The notes under the pieces are model-generated. The model was not told the DNA's origin and did not search any database. It saw nothing but the letters and a program-made list of their open reading frames with translations. A program made the translations under genes and the position numbers. Below, piece by piece: positions 24,549-35,900 of a stretch of DNA of 64,000 bases. Each line of letters starts with the position of its first letter. Position 1 is the first letter of the stretch. Source of the stretch: Parasponia andersonii (taxonomy: Eukaryota > Streptophyta > Magnoliopsida > Rosales > Cannabaceae); the NCBI GenBank assembly GCA_002914805.1, contig JXTB01000104.1, positions 43,895 through 107,894 of the forward strand, in the 5' to 3' direction.

Positions 24549-25689
24549 CCAGTCAGGCAACATGGCCACCGAACTCATTGATTATAACAATTGATAATAT
24601 TATTAATACCGGTGTCGAGATTGGTGCCCCCTTAGAAGTTAGAAACAAACAAAAGAGTTACATAGAGAGAAGTTAAAATATTATTTTTATGTGTTTGTAT
24701 ATATTGAAGCTTCTTTAATCTCTCTAAAGAGAACCTCAGAGATCTCTATGATAATTAATAATCAGTATCCTGTATTACAGATACTAACTCTTTGTCTCTG
24801 CAATTTTTTTTTTTTTTTTTGGTTGCATTGTTTCTTGTTTAATACGATGTTATTGATAGTGGTTATGGGATGCATATTGAAAAAGATGTTTGGGCACATA
24901 ATAAGGCCAAAATTGAAAAAGAAGACGATTAGGCCCGCCCAAAGTTGAAAAGTTTTACTCTTATAATCAATTTTCCTTTAAGCTATTCCATTATAAATTG
25001 CTGCTACTTTATCAACCAATCAGAGAATCCCCTTTTCTATTATTGATTAAAAAAACAGCAACAAACAAACAAACAACGTGAACGTGACCACTATGACAGT
25101 TGAATTACATTGCTCTTTCCATTATAACCTATAGCCTTCCTTCTAGAGCAAAAGACAATCAAGCTAATAATTGTCGATTTGCTCTGCATGATGATGATGA
25201 TGATAATGATGATTGAAATTTATGTGGCTATAACTAACTATCTTATTCCACTATTAATGGTAGAGTACTTTTTGTATATTTATTTAATTTAAACTTTTTA
25301 ATATTTTTCAGGCTATTCCAAGGGAAGCAAGAAAATTTGAGCTAGGGGAAACCACGTACTACGTGGTGCTAGTATTGAGTGCGATAATTTGGCAGGGATT
25401 TTTCTTGGGTGCAATAGGAGTAATATTCTGTGCTTCGTCATTGCTATCTGGGATAGTAATAGCGGTTCTTCTTCCGGTGACTGAGATCTTAGCTGTTATT
25501 TTCTACAAAGAAAATTTCCAAGCCGAGAAAGGTGTGTCACTTGCACTATCTTTGTGGGGCTTCGTTTCATATTTCTATGGGGAAATAAAACAAAGTAAGA
25601 AAATTAAAAAGGAGAGGGACAATAAGCAGCCCACTAAAAGTAGTAGTAGTACCCCTGCAAGAGAAATGTCTCACATTGCAAGCCCATGA
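23707..25689 (+). CDS. Purine permease (PUP family), copy 1
   Basis: Two exons, 23707-24429 and 25312-25689, joined at AAG|GT..CAG|GCT in phase 0, give 366 aa, close to the roughly 356 aa of Arabidopsis PUP1. The protein has the PUNUT/PUP pattern of about ten membrane helices. Conserved blocks are [12 protein letters not shown] (30-41), [15 protein letters not shown] (44-58), an Arg-rich loop (73-77), [11 protein letters not shown] (101-111), [17 protein letters not shown] (114-130), [10 protein letters not shown] (177-186), [11 protein letters not shown] and [15 protein letters not shown] near the C terminus, with a Lys-rich cytosolic tail. PUPs are plasma-membrane proton symporters for adenine, cytokinin-type bases and related compounds; the substrate of this one is not known. 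Exon 1 is very GC-rich against its flanks. The ATG chosen is the first in frame after a CT-rich leader. A tandem paralogue is at 38708. Confidence 0.93.
24505..24548. repeat. TA/TG compound microsatellite in permease intron
   Basis: A run of about 13 TA units changes directly into TG units inside the single intron (24430-25311) of permease copy 1. Confidence 0.9.
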
Positions 25690-26443
25690 TAATAACCAAA
25701 TTTCTTCTGTCATTAATTTCCCCTTTTCAATACACAAGTTAGGAGTTTTATATCTATCGTTGTCATTTGTGATCATTGGTCAATTGTATGAATTCAATAG
25801 AAGAAAATATGTGCCCTGGTGAAATGGATTCTCATTCGCCATATATTAATTCCTATATTCCATATTATTTTCTGTTGGTATATTTTTTTTTTCCGTCTTT
25901 TCTCGTATAGTTACTGAGCCGATTATTTTTTCTTGGATAAATTAACCTCGAACTATTCTGAAACTCAGAAGATGACCCTATATTGAATTTTAAGAATATA
26001 ATTTAAATTCGAAGAAAGTTTGATGTAAATTTGATATTTGACGACGCTTAATTTTAGTTACTAAGTCACCTACGTACTCTTTAGAGTAATTTATTCAAAG
26101 AGATTTTATGTGATTTTGGAAAATTTGAGGTGAAAACCTCATTGAATTTTAATGTCTTTCACCATGTTTTTCTCACCATGTTTTTCCCCCTTGGATTAAT
26201 TTGGTGAGATTTAGGTTTGATTTAAACTTGAAACTTGCATAGTAATGACCTACAGAATCAATGTGGTTTATTGTTATGGTGGGTGTTTTTTGAATTTATT
26301 TTAGATCCAACCTCTTTATGTCCCAATTAAATATTTTCGGGAAGTTTTAAATAATAATTCCATTTTGATTTTTTGAAAAGAATTCAAATTTGCATGAAAT
26401 TTTGTGTCTACTTAAGTGAAATTTGAATCTTAAGGTTTGAAAT
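25690..26443. other. Downstream flank of permease copy 1
   Basis: AT-rich 3' flanking DNA. The first 100-200 bases are presumably 3' UTR. No further gene is seen. Confidence 0.5.
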
Positions 26444-27424
26444 GAGAAATTTCGATAAATATACTCCATGGATTTTCTAATTACATCCATACATTTTTCT
26501 CAGTAAATGTTCAAAATATATGATTGTAGGATAAAAATACCCCTAAAGGCATAATTTTATCTACCTTAAAGAAAAACTCCCTCAAAAACTCTCCCAAAAT
26601 AGATTAACTCAAATATTCATATGATCCTCTTGTTCTCTCATTTCTTTCATGGACGATTAAGAAATTTTTATACTTAAATGTTATAGGTATAATTTAAAAT
26701 AATTTGTATTTGAGTTTTGAGATATTCTATGATGGATTTTACGTTACAAATAAAATTTAAATCAATTTTTAAAAATTTCTATAAATTTGGACTAACTACC
26801 TCAACAAATATCGAAAATTTCAAAGAATTTTGATGCTAATTTGATGAAATTCAATGTCATTTCAATGAAATGTGTTTTTATAATAGAATTTGAAAATTAT
26901 TCGATGACCATGGAAAATGTTCAATGAAATTCGATGAATTTAGATGATAATTCGATACCATTTGGATGACCATCGAATAATTTTTCAGATTTCATTATAA
27001 AAACATACTTCATCAAAATGGCATCGAATTTCTTCTGAATTCATCGAAATTTTCGATATTTGTCGGAGCAACTAGTCCAAATTTTATTTTTAATGCAAAA
27101 TTTATCATAAAACATCTTGAAACTCAAATACCAATTATTTTAAATTATACCTATTTCATTTCTATAACGTTGATTTAGCTTTGATTGTTCAGAAAATTAT
27201 TGAGTTGAGAGAAAGTTAAAGATTGAGATAAAGCACAGAAGAAAAGAAAGGGAGGAACAAGAAAAAGTGAAAGAAAATTAGGTCTAAAGCATAGATAAAA
27301 GTTGGAACATTTTGAGGGTAATTAAGTTGTTTCAAAGGGTCTAGTAAAATTTTTTGAAATTTTATTGTGGAAGTCATATGCTTCTAAATAGGGCACAAAT
27401 GGAACATATTTTATGAAATTTCTC
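26444..27424. mobile_element. Large foldback (MITE-like) element with target duplication
   Basis: The 981-bp unit begins GAGAAATTTC and ends with the inverse GAAATTTCTC. The arms match over most of their length. For example AATGTTATAGGTATAATTTA (from 26679) answers an inverse near 27145-27167, and AACAAATATCGAAAATTTC (26803) answers an inverse near 27045-27065. The centre (ATTATTCGATGACCAT, inverse at 26966-26981) is also palindromic. The flanks carry an 8-base near-repeat: TTTGAAAT (26436-26443) and CTTGAAAT (27425-27432). Eight-base duplications suggest a hAT-type origin, but no transposase is present and a Mutator origin is possible. Confidence 0.75.
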
Positions 27425-27699
27425 CTTGAAATTTATCCAAAATTTTAGAGAAACTTTAATATTTGACAAAAATTAAAAATACGTAGACTCGTTAAGGACT
27501 TTGAGTCTTTGTCTTTTTTTTTTTTTTTAAAAAGAGTCTTCGTCATTTTCATATTATTGTTTTTAACTATTAAGGATGAGTTTTAAAATTAGACTAGTCT
27601 GGGGGGAAAAACATTATTAGACTACTATGTTTCTAGATGTTAAAAAAAAAAGGGAAATACCATACTCCATACTTAAAAATTGGAGAAACTTAGGTCATT

Positions 27700-28010
27700 T
27701 ACTACCGTTTTAGAAAAAAATTACAAATTTACGGTGGCCTTAGTTTTTTCTAGGTCTAGTATCCTTTTTTTAAATACCACTTTTAAAAATATTTAGAAAA
27801 ATACCATTTTTTAAAAAATAATGATAACCAATTTTTGATCATTGGTAACTAGTAATCAAAGATATTTATAACTAGTAACTACTTCTTAAACATTAGTAAC
27901 TAGTAATCATTTTTACGGATGGTATTTTCTAAAAATATTTGAAAAGTGGTACTTTTCTAAAAAAACGTGGTATTGGGAAGAAAAGTTGACCCACCATTTT
28001 TTTGTAATTT
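27700..28010. repeat. Foldback repeat of about 300 bp
   Basis: The left arm has AATACCACTTTTAAAAATATTT (27771-27792) and GGTAACTAGTAATC (27845). The right arm has the inverses GATTACTAGTTACT-type sequence and AAATATTTGAAAAGTGGTAC (27936-27955), with GTGACCCACCA/ACGGTGG arms further out. It is a short MITE-like palindrome with approximate borders. Confidence 0.55.
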
Positions 28011-28819
28011 GTTTTTGTTTTTGTTTTTGCATGTAAAAGTATTAGAAACCCTAAAAATTGTTATTTATATCAGAACCCAAAAACATTGCAAACTACGGCC
28101 TAATAAATCAACTCCTCTGAATGTAAGCCTGACATACCCTGAAGGAAGAAATTAGGCCCAGTAGCGGCTTGAGAGGGTTAGTTTCTACCATTAGTAGTAT
28201 TTTCTGCCAATTTTTCTGTTCATGGTTGTTTTAATGGTAAAGTTCAAATCGGCTAGATTTGTCTACTAAGTGGTTAAGGTTTGACTACTAGTGAGTTTAA
28301 TTTATTAACTAAGTGGCTGAGTTCTACTGACTAACTAATTGAGGCGTAAAACGATAACAGAAGTATTTTCTGATAAAAACACACACCAAAAAAACTGCTA
28401 TGCTCTTAAAAACATTATTTAAGTGCTATATGATAAAAATATTAGTTGTTAGATCTATTTATAAAAGAATCCCTAATCAAAAAAGGAAATTCAAGCCCAA
28501 TATCTTCTACTAAAGTCTAAAGTTAGATGAACCTACGTGTCTAAGGTATAACTTTCTGAGGTATTTTGTTTTTATGCGGTCATTTCACAATAAAAATGAA
28601 AAATCCTGATTGGTCAATTTGTTTAATTCCAGAATTATTTAGAAAAATATCACTTTTATATGTATTTAAAAAAGTATCATTTGTACCACTCTGAGGGTTA
28701 TTTGAGGTAACTATTTGAGTTATTTAGATAATTTGACTGATTGTTTTAAGTACTTTTGGAAAACTGCAATTTTCAAAATTGGTATTTTTTCTAAATAAAT
28801 CTGGGCTTTTTAAAAAAAA

Positions 28820-29060
28820 GTTGGCACATACCTTTTAGGAATTTTTGGCCTGCGTAAGAAATCTTTTTTTAGGAAAAAAAAAAAGAAAGAAAAGTAAAAG
28901 TGATGAAGAGAGAAAAGGGATTCTTAAAAAAAAAAAAAAAATGGCACATTTCTACTTTTCAGGAATTTTGGGCCTGCGTTTCTGTAAGAAACCCCTATGT
29001 TATGTTTTCATTTATTTATTTTTTAAGTAAAAGTGATGAAGAGGGAAAAGAGGAAAAGAG
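28820..29060. repeat. Tandem duplication (about 120-bp unit)
   Basis: TGGCACAT..TTTTAGGAATTTTTGGCCTGCGT and AGTAAAAGTGATGAAGAG occur at 28823-28910 and again at 28941-29043, the units separated by A-rich runs. Confidence 0.75.
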
Positions 29061-29375
29061 AATTGGCTTGTGTCTAATTAAAAAATGGTATTAGTCAAGC
29101 TTTTTCCACCGGACTACTTCTTTCATAGATAGCATTTCTGAAAAGAAATATTAGTTTTTATAGCAGTTTTTCTTAAAGTTAAAAATAAAAAACTCCACAA
29201 ACTTCTAGGAATCTAATATCATTGAGAATCGTACAAATGTGGAACACATGTTGATCAATTTTAGAAATAGTTAGAAATGGTACAACTCTACTGTTATGTT
29301 TATTGATGAACAATGAAAAATAAACTTTTACTAGGAACAAATCATTGCAACTATCGACCACAACGATGTCACTAC

Positions 29376-29533
29376 GATATCTGAAGAAAAAGAGTCAACG
29401 GACATGGAAAACTTTTGCTTCAATTTGTGGCACATGAGGACTATGTATGTTTTGGTAGGAGAGAGAGGCGTTATGTCATCAGGATATTTGAAGAAAAAGA
29501 GTCAACGGACAAGGAAAACTTTTACTTCAAGGA
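29376..29533. repeat. Tandem duplication (107-bp period)
   Basis: GAAGAAAAAGAGTCAACGGACA followed by GGAAAACTTTT starts near 29382 and again near 29489, with few differences. Confidence 0.8.
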
Positions 29534-29619
29534 AGCACTGGAACGTTGTTTATGCCCTCTATTTTTACTGTTCAAAAAAGAATAATGTTTTTTTTTTTCT
29601 TCCTTTGGGTGATTCGACA

Positions 29620-29970
29620 ATTGCTCCCTGTGGTAATAGTGTGGGTGTGGTTTTTTGGTCCTTTCGGTTCTGTTATTTGTGGTTGGCCGAAAATGCCCTT
29701 CTCTATTTGTTTTGTGCAATGGGTTGCATGTAGCTTTTTTGTCATTTCGGTGGTGCATTGTTATCTCCGCCAACTCTTTATCTGGTAGGATTCTTTTAGG
29801 TTGGTTTGACGATTTTAACCTTAAGGATTACTTTTTGTGGTAATAGTGTTGTGTGGTTTTTTTGTCCATTCAGTTTTCTTATTTGTAGTTTGACGAAAAT
29901 GCCCTTCTTCATTTGCTTTGTGTAAGAGATTGCAACTGGCCTTTTCGTCATCTGGGCACTTAGTCTGATA
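29620..29970. repeat. Tandem duplication (about 210-220 bp unit)
   Basis: Two diverged copies share GTGGTAATAGTGT, TTTTTTGGTCC/TTTTTGTCC, CGAAAATGCCCTTCT and TTGCTTTGTG/TTGTTTTGTG in the same order, starting near 29631 and 29838. The sequence resembles noncoding leader DNA. The overlapping short frames on both strands are not supported as genes. Confidence 0.6.
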
Positions 29971-30469
29971 GGGTTTTGACCATTGTTGCTCTCGCTTCTG
30001 TTAGCCAACTGTTCATCTCCCTCTCTCTATTCCCGGATTTCCTCTGTCTGATTCTCTCTCTAATTTCGTCCCTTTCTGAGCATTGGTATCCCTCTTTTTC
30101 CCCTTTGTCCGATGGCCTCTCTCTACTCCATTTGATATGGGTCCCATCTTCCCCCATTATTTTTTTGTCCCTTTCCCAACTTTTATTTTTCGATTTTTTT
30201 GTGCGTTGATTGCTTCTTCTCTGCTTAGATTTGAAGTGTGGTATATTGTGTGGTGATCTCCACTCTTTCTCTGGTATTGTTTCTGTTTGAAACTCTGCTC
30301 TTTAGAAATTATATTTTATTTTGCATGATATGTGTTTGTATTTGTTTGTTAGATTGTATTCAGGTTTTACCTTTGTTCATCTATGAAATTGCTTATGTTT
30401 TTCCCAATTTTTTTGTTATGAAAATTTCTGAATCATGTTCTAGAGCATTGTCGGAATGATTTGTCCTTT

Positions 30470-31350
30470 TTTTTTTTTTTTTTAAATTTTCACATGTTTG
30501 GAATTTGTTGATCGTTTCCGATTTTTTGGGTGTTGATTCTTCTCTCTATTTTCAATTTAGATCATCTGTTACTCTGTGTTGGTGATGTCAGAATTAGTGT
30601 TTGATGCTACATTGATATTTTGTTATTATTCACATTTAGAAAAAAAAAATGATAAAAAAAAAATAGTGAATCGACTAAAAAATATCTAGGTTTCGTGTTA
30701 GTATTCTGAGTGTTTTTTTTTTCTTTAATGCATGTATTATTAACAGATCTTTTTGGTGTTGATCATTATCCAAATTTCTGCTTTATATGATCTGTAGCTT
30801 TACATGCATGGGAAGAGACATGTTATTTAATTCTTTCTTGATATTTTCTTATTATGTAAATTGAAAAAAAAAAAAAGTAGAAAAATGAAACTTTTGTTCT
30901 TCTTTTTCCCCTTTAAAGATTTTTTGTCTGATATTTGTTGATCTTCTCCGATTTTTTTAGTATTGATTATTGCCTCCATTTCACTTTAGATGATCTGTTA
31001 CTTTGTACGAGTGATCTCGGAATTCTTATTAAATGCTCTACTGATATTTTATTGTTATTGAGACTGCGGGAAAAAGCTAAAAAAGGAAGGTAAATAGATT
31101 AAAATATCACGATTTCGTGTTTGTGAGTTTTCTTTTTTTTAAAAAAAAAAATGTATGTGATATCATTAGATTTTTTTTGGTGTTAATCATTAAGCTAATA
31201 CCTGCTTTGATGATCTGTCGGTTTACATTTATGAGAAGAGACTTGTGATTTAATGCTTTCTTGATATTTTCTTATTATTCAGATTGAAGAAAAAAGAATA
31301 AAACAATAGAAAATTCAAAATGTCGTCCTCAGTAAGTCTTTGAGTGTTTT
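30470..31350. repeat. Array of four diverged units (A-B-A-B order)
   Basis: Four blocks each contain GATCTGT plus a short Thr/Leu-like segment and a TTGATATTTTnTTATTAT motif: about 30560-30640, 30790-30860, 30985-31060 and 31205-31290. Blocks 1 and 3 share ATCTGTTACTnTGT..GTGAT. Blocks 2 and 4 share GATCTGTnGnTTTACATnnATG and GAAGAGAC. The higher-order period is therefore roughly 420 bp. No coding frame spans it. Confidence 0.6.
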
Positions 31351-31499
31351 TCCTTTTCCTTTTTTAGTTTATTTAATACATGTATTATTATTTGGGTATT
31401 GGCTTCATATACGACAACATAATTTATATATGAACTCCACAGCTCTATTAGTGTCTTAGCACCCCATAATATATAGCAGTGCTCTTGCAAAAAATAAAA

Positions 31500-31710
31500 G
31501 AACAATATGTCTTTCTATCTTTGCCCTTAAAAGAACACTAAAATATGATCCCATTTACATTATATCATTATACTTATTGCCATACCTGAAAAATCAATAT
31601 GCTTTCAATTAATTAAATAATGCTTAAGGACAATGTTTCCTTTCCTCCAAACGTCCTTTGACCTCTCAATTATAAACTTGGGTAAAAGTAACAGCCCTAG
31701 GCAGGTGTTA
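31500..31710. repeat. Downstream block of the duplicated permease unit (copy 1)
   Basis: AATCAATATGCTTTCAA, AATAATGCTTAA, TCCTCCAAACGTCCTTTGAC and CTCTCA match 42560-42645 in order (there AATCAATATGTATGCTTTCA, AATAATGCTTAA, TCCTCCAAACATCCTTTGCC, CTCTCA). The bases before also correspond (GAACAATATGTCTTTCTATC versus GAACAAATTGTCTCTTTATC). This places the end of the first duplicated unit here, just before the promoter block of the second unit at 31850. Confidence 0.7.
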
Positions 31711-31849
31711 AGAGTAAACACCTAATTAATTGGTTAAATCACTGTAGATTATTATTGTATTTTATTATTCTTTTATTTTCTGCTAGTGTCGTAAAACTCG
31801 AAACAAAGCTCCAAAACATTAATGTTGATAGCTAAGACTAGTATAGTGA

Positions 31850-31960
31850 ATGACGACCTTGAATTTTTGACGGGTAGCCTAGCCACCACGTATAAGTGAT
31901 CATTGACCGACTCGGCTACTTAGCTCTCCTATGTGTCCGACACGTGACAATTCATAATGT
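31850..31960 (+). promoter_or_regulatory. Upstream block shared by both permease copies (copy 2)
   Basis: This is the counterpart of 23020-23135. It is now 6.8 kb from the second permease ATG, because the gypsy element inserted between them. Without that element the distance would be about 0.77 kb, similar to copy 1. Confidence 0.6.
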
Positions 31961-32184
31961 TCAACGTTGCAACCATTTATTCTTTCTTTCTTTTGTGGAA
32001 AAGACAGTTTTTGATATAAAAAATGATTTAGTTACTAAAACTGAACATATTATGTATGATACAAGGTTAAAACCAGACTGGTGTTATGTGATCATGGGCA
32101 TATTCGAGTAAATTAAATTCAATCCTAAAAATATAACATTGCCTTTTTCTTTAAAGTACAACCCAAAGCTTCTATACATATCGA

Positions 32185-32316
32185 TATTTAGAAAATTTTA
32201 TTGTAGCATGTTGTCACGAACTTAACCTTAAACTAAATAATCGCGTAGCATATTTAGAAAATTTTATTGTTGCATGTTGTCACAAACTTAACCTTAAACT
32301 AGATAATCGCGTAGCA
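32185..32316. repeat. 66-bp tandem duplication across the gypsy left border
   Basis: A 66-base unit (starting TATTTAGAAAATTTTATTG and including TGTCAC and CGCGTAGCAT) occurs at 32185-32250 and 32251-32316 with about five differences. Each copy holds flank plus the first bases of the LTR. Confidence 0.9.
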
Positions 32317-32923
32317 TGTAACACTGTCTGTCGTACTAAGTCAATTTATTAATACTCAAGAAAGGGACTTAGAGTAAGATTTGAGGCAAAATGGTAAAAG
32401 ATAAGAGAGTTGAGTGAATAAAAACTTTGTATTACTCTTAGAATGCTTACAATTTTCACAAATGAGATTTGTATATAAATGAACTCAAGAGGTCCTTAAT
32501 ATGGGCAAAGTTTAAACCAACCAAGGATTATGATCGTGCAAAGTAGCATGATCTTACAAAGGGTATAGAATCTTCCCAAATAAAATAGTAATATCTACAA
32601 AGATATTTACAATGAGAAATCTAGAACAAGCATGGCCTAGATCCTTCCAGGAGGTTTACTCACCATCTTGGCTCTTCTAAGTCATTTTAGGACCTTCTCG
32701 ATCAATCTAGCACCATCCAGTCTTGTTTAGAGCTTTCTAGGACTTAATAGTGTCAATTAGAGTCTTCTAGTATGACTAAGATCTATCTTGATCATTCTAG
32801 AAGTGTCCACTGCATTTTATGACCTTCCCATATCCTCTTAGGTGAGCAGTATATTTAGAGGATCTTAGGGCCATGGGGCAGCAACCTTTGGATTTTAGAG
32901 GGTCAAATGAGTAGAGCGTAATA
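32278..32923 (-). repeat. Gypsy 3' LTR
   Basis: This aligns with 37605-38298 throughout (for example AACTTTGTATTA, AAACCAACCAAGG, TCTTCTAAGTCATTTTAG). On the plus strand it starts TGTCACAAACTTAACC. The inner end, GCGTAATA, has lost the canonical CA. An extra start copy lies 66 bases further out. Confidence 0.9.
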
Positions 32924-32936
32924 CCTTCCCCCACTT
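32924..32936 (-). promoter_or_regulatory. Gypsy polypurine tract
   Basis: The minus strand reads AAGTGGGGGAAGG directly before the 3' LTR, a typical plus-strand primer. Confidence 0.85.
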
Positions 32937-32939
32937 AAG

Positions 32940-35900
32940 TTTGCGACGTCCCCGACGCGTTATCAGTCTTGAACCACTCGATATGGTCTTTAAATTGCCA
33001 CAAGGCATCCTTATACTCCCAACTAACTTAGACCTCGGGCAAATTTTTCCATTTTACTAGGTATTCTCGATAATTAGGCACACCACATCAGCGGAACAAA
33101 CGATTGGCCAAAATACACTCCACTCTTTATCAAAAAAAGGTTACCACTGCAGTAGGAACCCTTTTGGACTCGCCCCTTGAAGGGTCTACCTCATCTCTAT
33201 GATAGGGTTTTAACATGCTAACATGGAAGACAGGGAAAATCTTTAACTTGGTAGGCAATTGAAGCTTATAGGAGACCTTTATATACCAGAAATAGATCTT
33301 CTTACTTGCGCACCAACCCTTTATACACCTTTATTAAGGTTTTGAATTATTGGGGCAGCAGTTTGACAAGGACTAAATCTCCTTCTTGGTAGTCAACGTG
33401 CCTCCTCTTTTTATCAGTCCACTTTCTCATTCTTTTAGAAGTTTTATTTAAGTAGACCCTAGCCAACTCCGCTTGCTTATGCCATGTCTTAGCAAACTTG
33501 AATGTCGCAGGACTCTTCTTATCATAATTTGTCGCTAAGATATGTGGAGTCATAGGTTGTTGACCCATGACTATCTCAAAGGGACTCTTGCCCGTAGACT
33601 TGCTCCTATAGAAGTTAAAGGAGAATTGAGTTACATCAATTAATTTTATCTAATCTTTTTGGTTGGTACTCACAAAGTGCCTTAAGTATAGCTCCAGCAA
33701 GGCATTCACCCTTTCTGTCTAACCTTCATTTTAAGGGTGAAAACTAGTAGAAAGTTCAAGTCTAAACCCATCAACTTGAACAGTTCCATCCAAAACCTTC
33801 CAATAAACAGAGGGTCACAGTCACTTCTAATGTTCAACGGAACTCTAGAGCTTCCCGACATGCTTCACAAAGAGTCACGCAGTCTCGTCGACGGGGTAAT
33901 CAAGTGAAGCAGGTATGAATATGGCATACTTGTTGAAGCGATCAATCACCACTATAATGTTGCCAAAACCCTCCGACTTAGGTAGGCTAGTGATAAAATC
34001 TATAGAGACACTCTCCCACGACCTCTTAGAAATGGGGAAAGATTCCAACAATCCACTCGGTGATTGTTGTTCTATCTTGTCTTGTTAACACACAAGATAA
34101 GTTCGTACATATGCATCGACATCATTCCTCAACTAATGCCAATAATAGATAGCCTTAATAAAAGCAAGAGTGCATTTTTAACCTGAGTGACTAGCCCACA
34201 AGGAATTATGGTACTATTTGATAAGCTCTTTTCTTAAGTTCCACCACTTAGGCATATAGAATCGGTTGCCTTTGGCGTAGAGAAGTCCGTTGCTCAGCTA
34301 AAAATATCACATATTTAATTCCATCACTTAGGGCAGTAGGCTCTTTACAAGAACATTATGTTCTATCCCTTCCTTGATTTTGTCCATCAAGGTTCTATCA
34401 GGCCTGCTTAAGGCGGTCAGCTCCGCCTTTCTGCTTAGGGCATCTGCCATTACATTGGTCTTCCCATACTTGTATTCCAGCCTATAGTCGAATTCTACCA
34501 AGAAGTCTTGTCACCGAGCTTGCTTGGGACTCAACTTTTTCTGAGTTTGAAAGTAGCTTGTGGCTACGTTATTGATCATGATCGTGAAGTGAGTGCCCAA
34601 CAAGTAGTATTGCTATACCCTTAGACAATGGATGATGGCAGTCATCTCTTTCTCTTGCACCGTATAGCGTCTCTCGGTGTCATTGAGTTTGCGACTTTCA
34701 TAAACAATGGGACGCCCTTCTTGCACTAGAACTCCGCCAATAGCAAAGTCAGAGGTATCCATGTGAAGCTCATATGCCTTAGAATGGTCAGCAAGTTGAG
34801 AATCAGCTCTTCGCTTATCACCTACTTCAAGTCTTCGAATGAGATTTGACACTCAAGTGTCCACACCCAAGACTTGTTCTTCTTGAGTAGGTTAGTAAGT
34901 GGTGTTGCTCTTGCTGAGTAGTACTTGATGAACTACCTATAATAGTTCATAAGTCCGAGGAAAAATCTCAACTATGGTACCTTAGTAAGAGGTTCTTATT
35001 CTTGGATGGTTTGTACCTTAGCTTCATTCATCATAAGTTTTTCATCTTTTATCTTATACCCTAGGAATATTACTTCCTCTTAGGCGAAGGAGTACTTCTC
35101 CTTCTTGATGAATAGTTTGTTCTCCCTCAAGATCTCAAACATCTTTCTCAAATATTTTAGGTACTCTTTCATGGTCTTACTGTAGATGACTAAATTATTA
35201 AGATAGACTACGATGAACCGATCGAGATAGAGATGGAATAACTTATTCATAAGGGTATAGAAGGTAGCAAGTGTATTGATAAGACCAAATGGTATGACTA
35301 AGAACTCGTAAGCACCATATCTTGTTACGCATATGGTTTTGGGCTCATCTCCCTCTGTTATGCGCACTTGGTAGTACCTTGAGCGCAGATCAAGCTTCGA
35401 AAAACATCTACCATTCCTACGTTGATCGAACAAGTCAGCAATAAGTGGAATAGAGTACTTGTTTTTTACAGTTACCTTATTAAGAACCCTGTAACCAATG
35501 CACATCTTTAGTGAGTCATCTTTCTTCTTTTAAAATAATACTAGGGCACCAAAAGGAGCTTTAGAGGGCCTGATGAAATCCACAGCAAATAACTCCTTAA
35601 GTTGTTTCTAGAGTTCCACCAATTCCGGAGGGGTCATTTGATAGGGACTTATTGTCGATGGCCTTGTGCCTGACTCAAGTTCAATTTCATAATCCACCTC
35701 CCTCCTAGGTGGAAGTTTCTTGGGCAAGGAATCAGGCATTACATCTTGGAATTTATCCAAGACAGCTTGCACCTCCATGGTCAAGTCACCTTGAGGTTCC
35801 AACGCTTCATCATCATGCTTTTTTAAGATGGCCAAGTAACTCTCCTCCTCTCTTCTTAAGCCCTTCTTGAATTGAAATGTAGAAATTACTTTATTTCTCA

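Noticed and set aside
29404..30459. Several frames of 60-109 codons on both strands
   Set aside because: They lie in tandemly duplicated, Phe/Ser-rich low-complexity sequence, are not conserved between the duplicated units, and have no start context.
28820..31350. CRISPR-like or satellite array
   Set aside because: The repeats are few, long, diverged and without regular spacers; this is a plant nuclear sequence.
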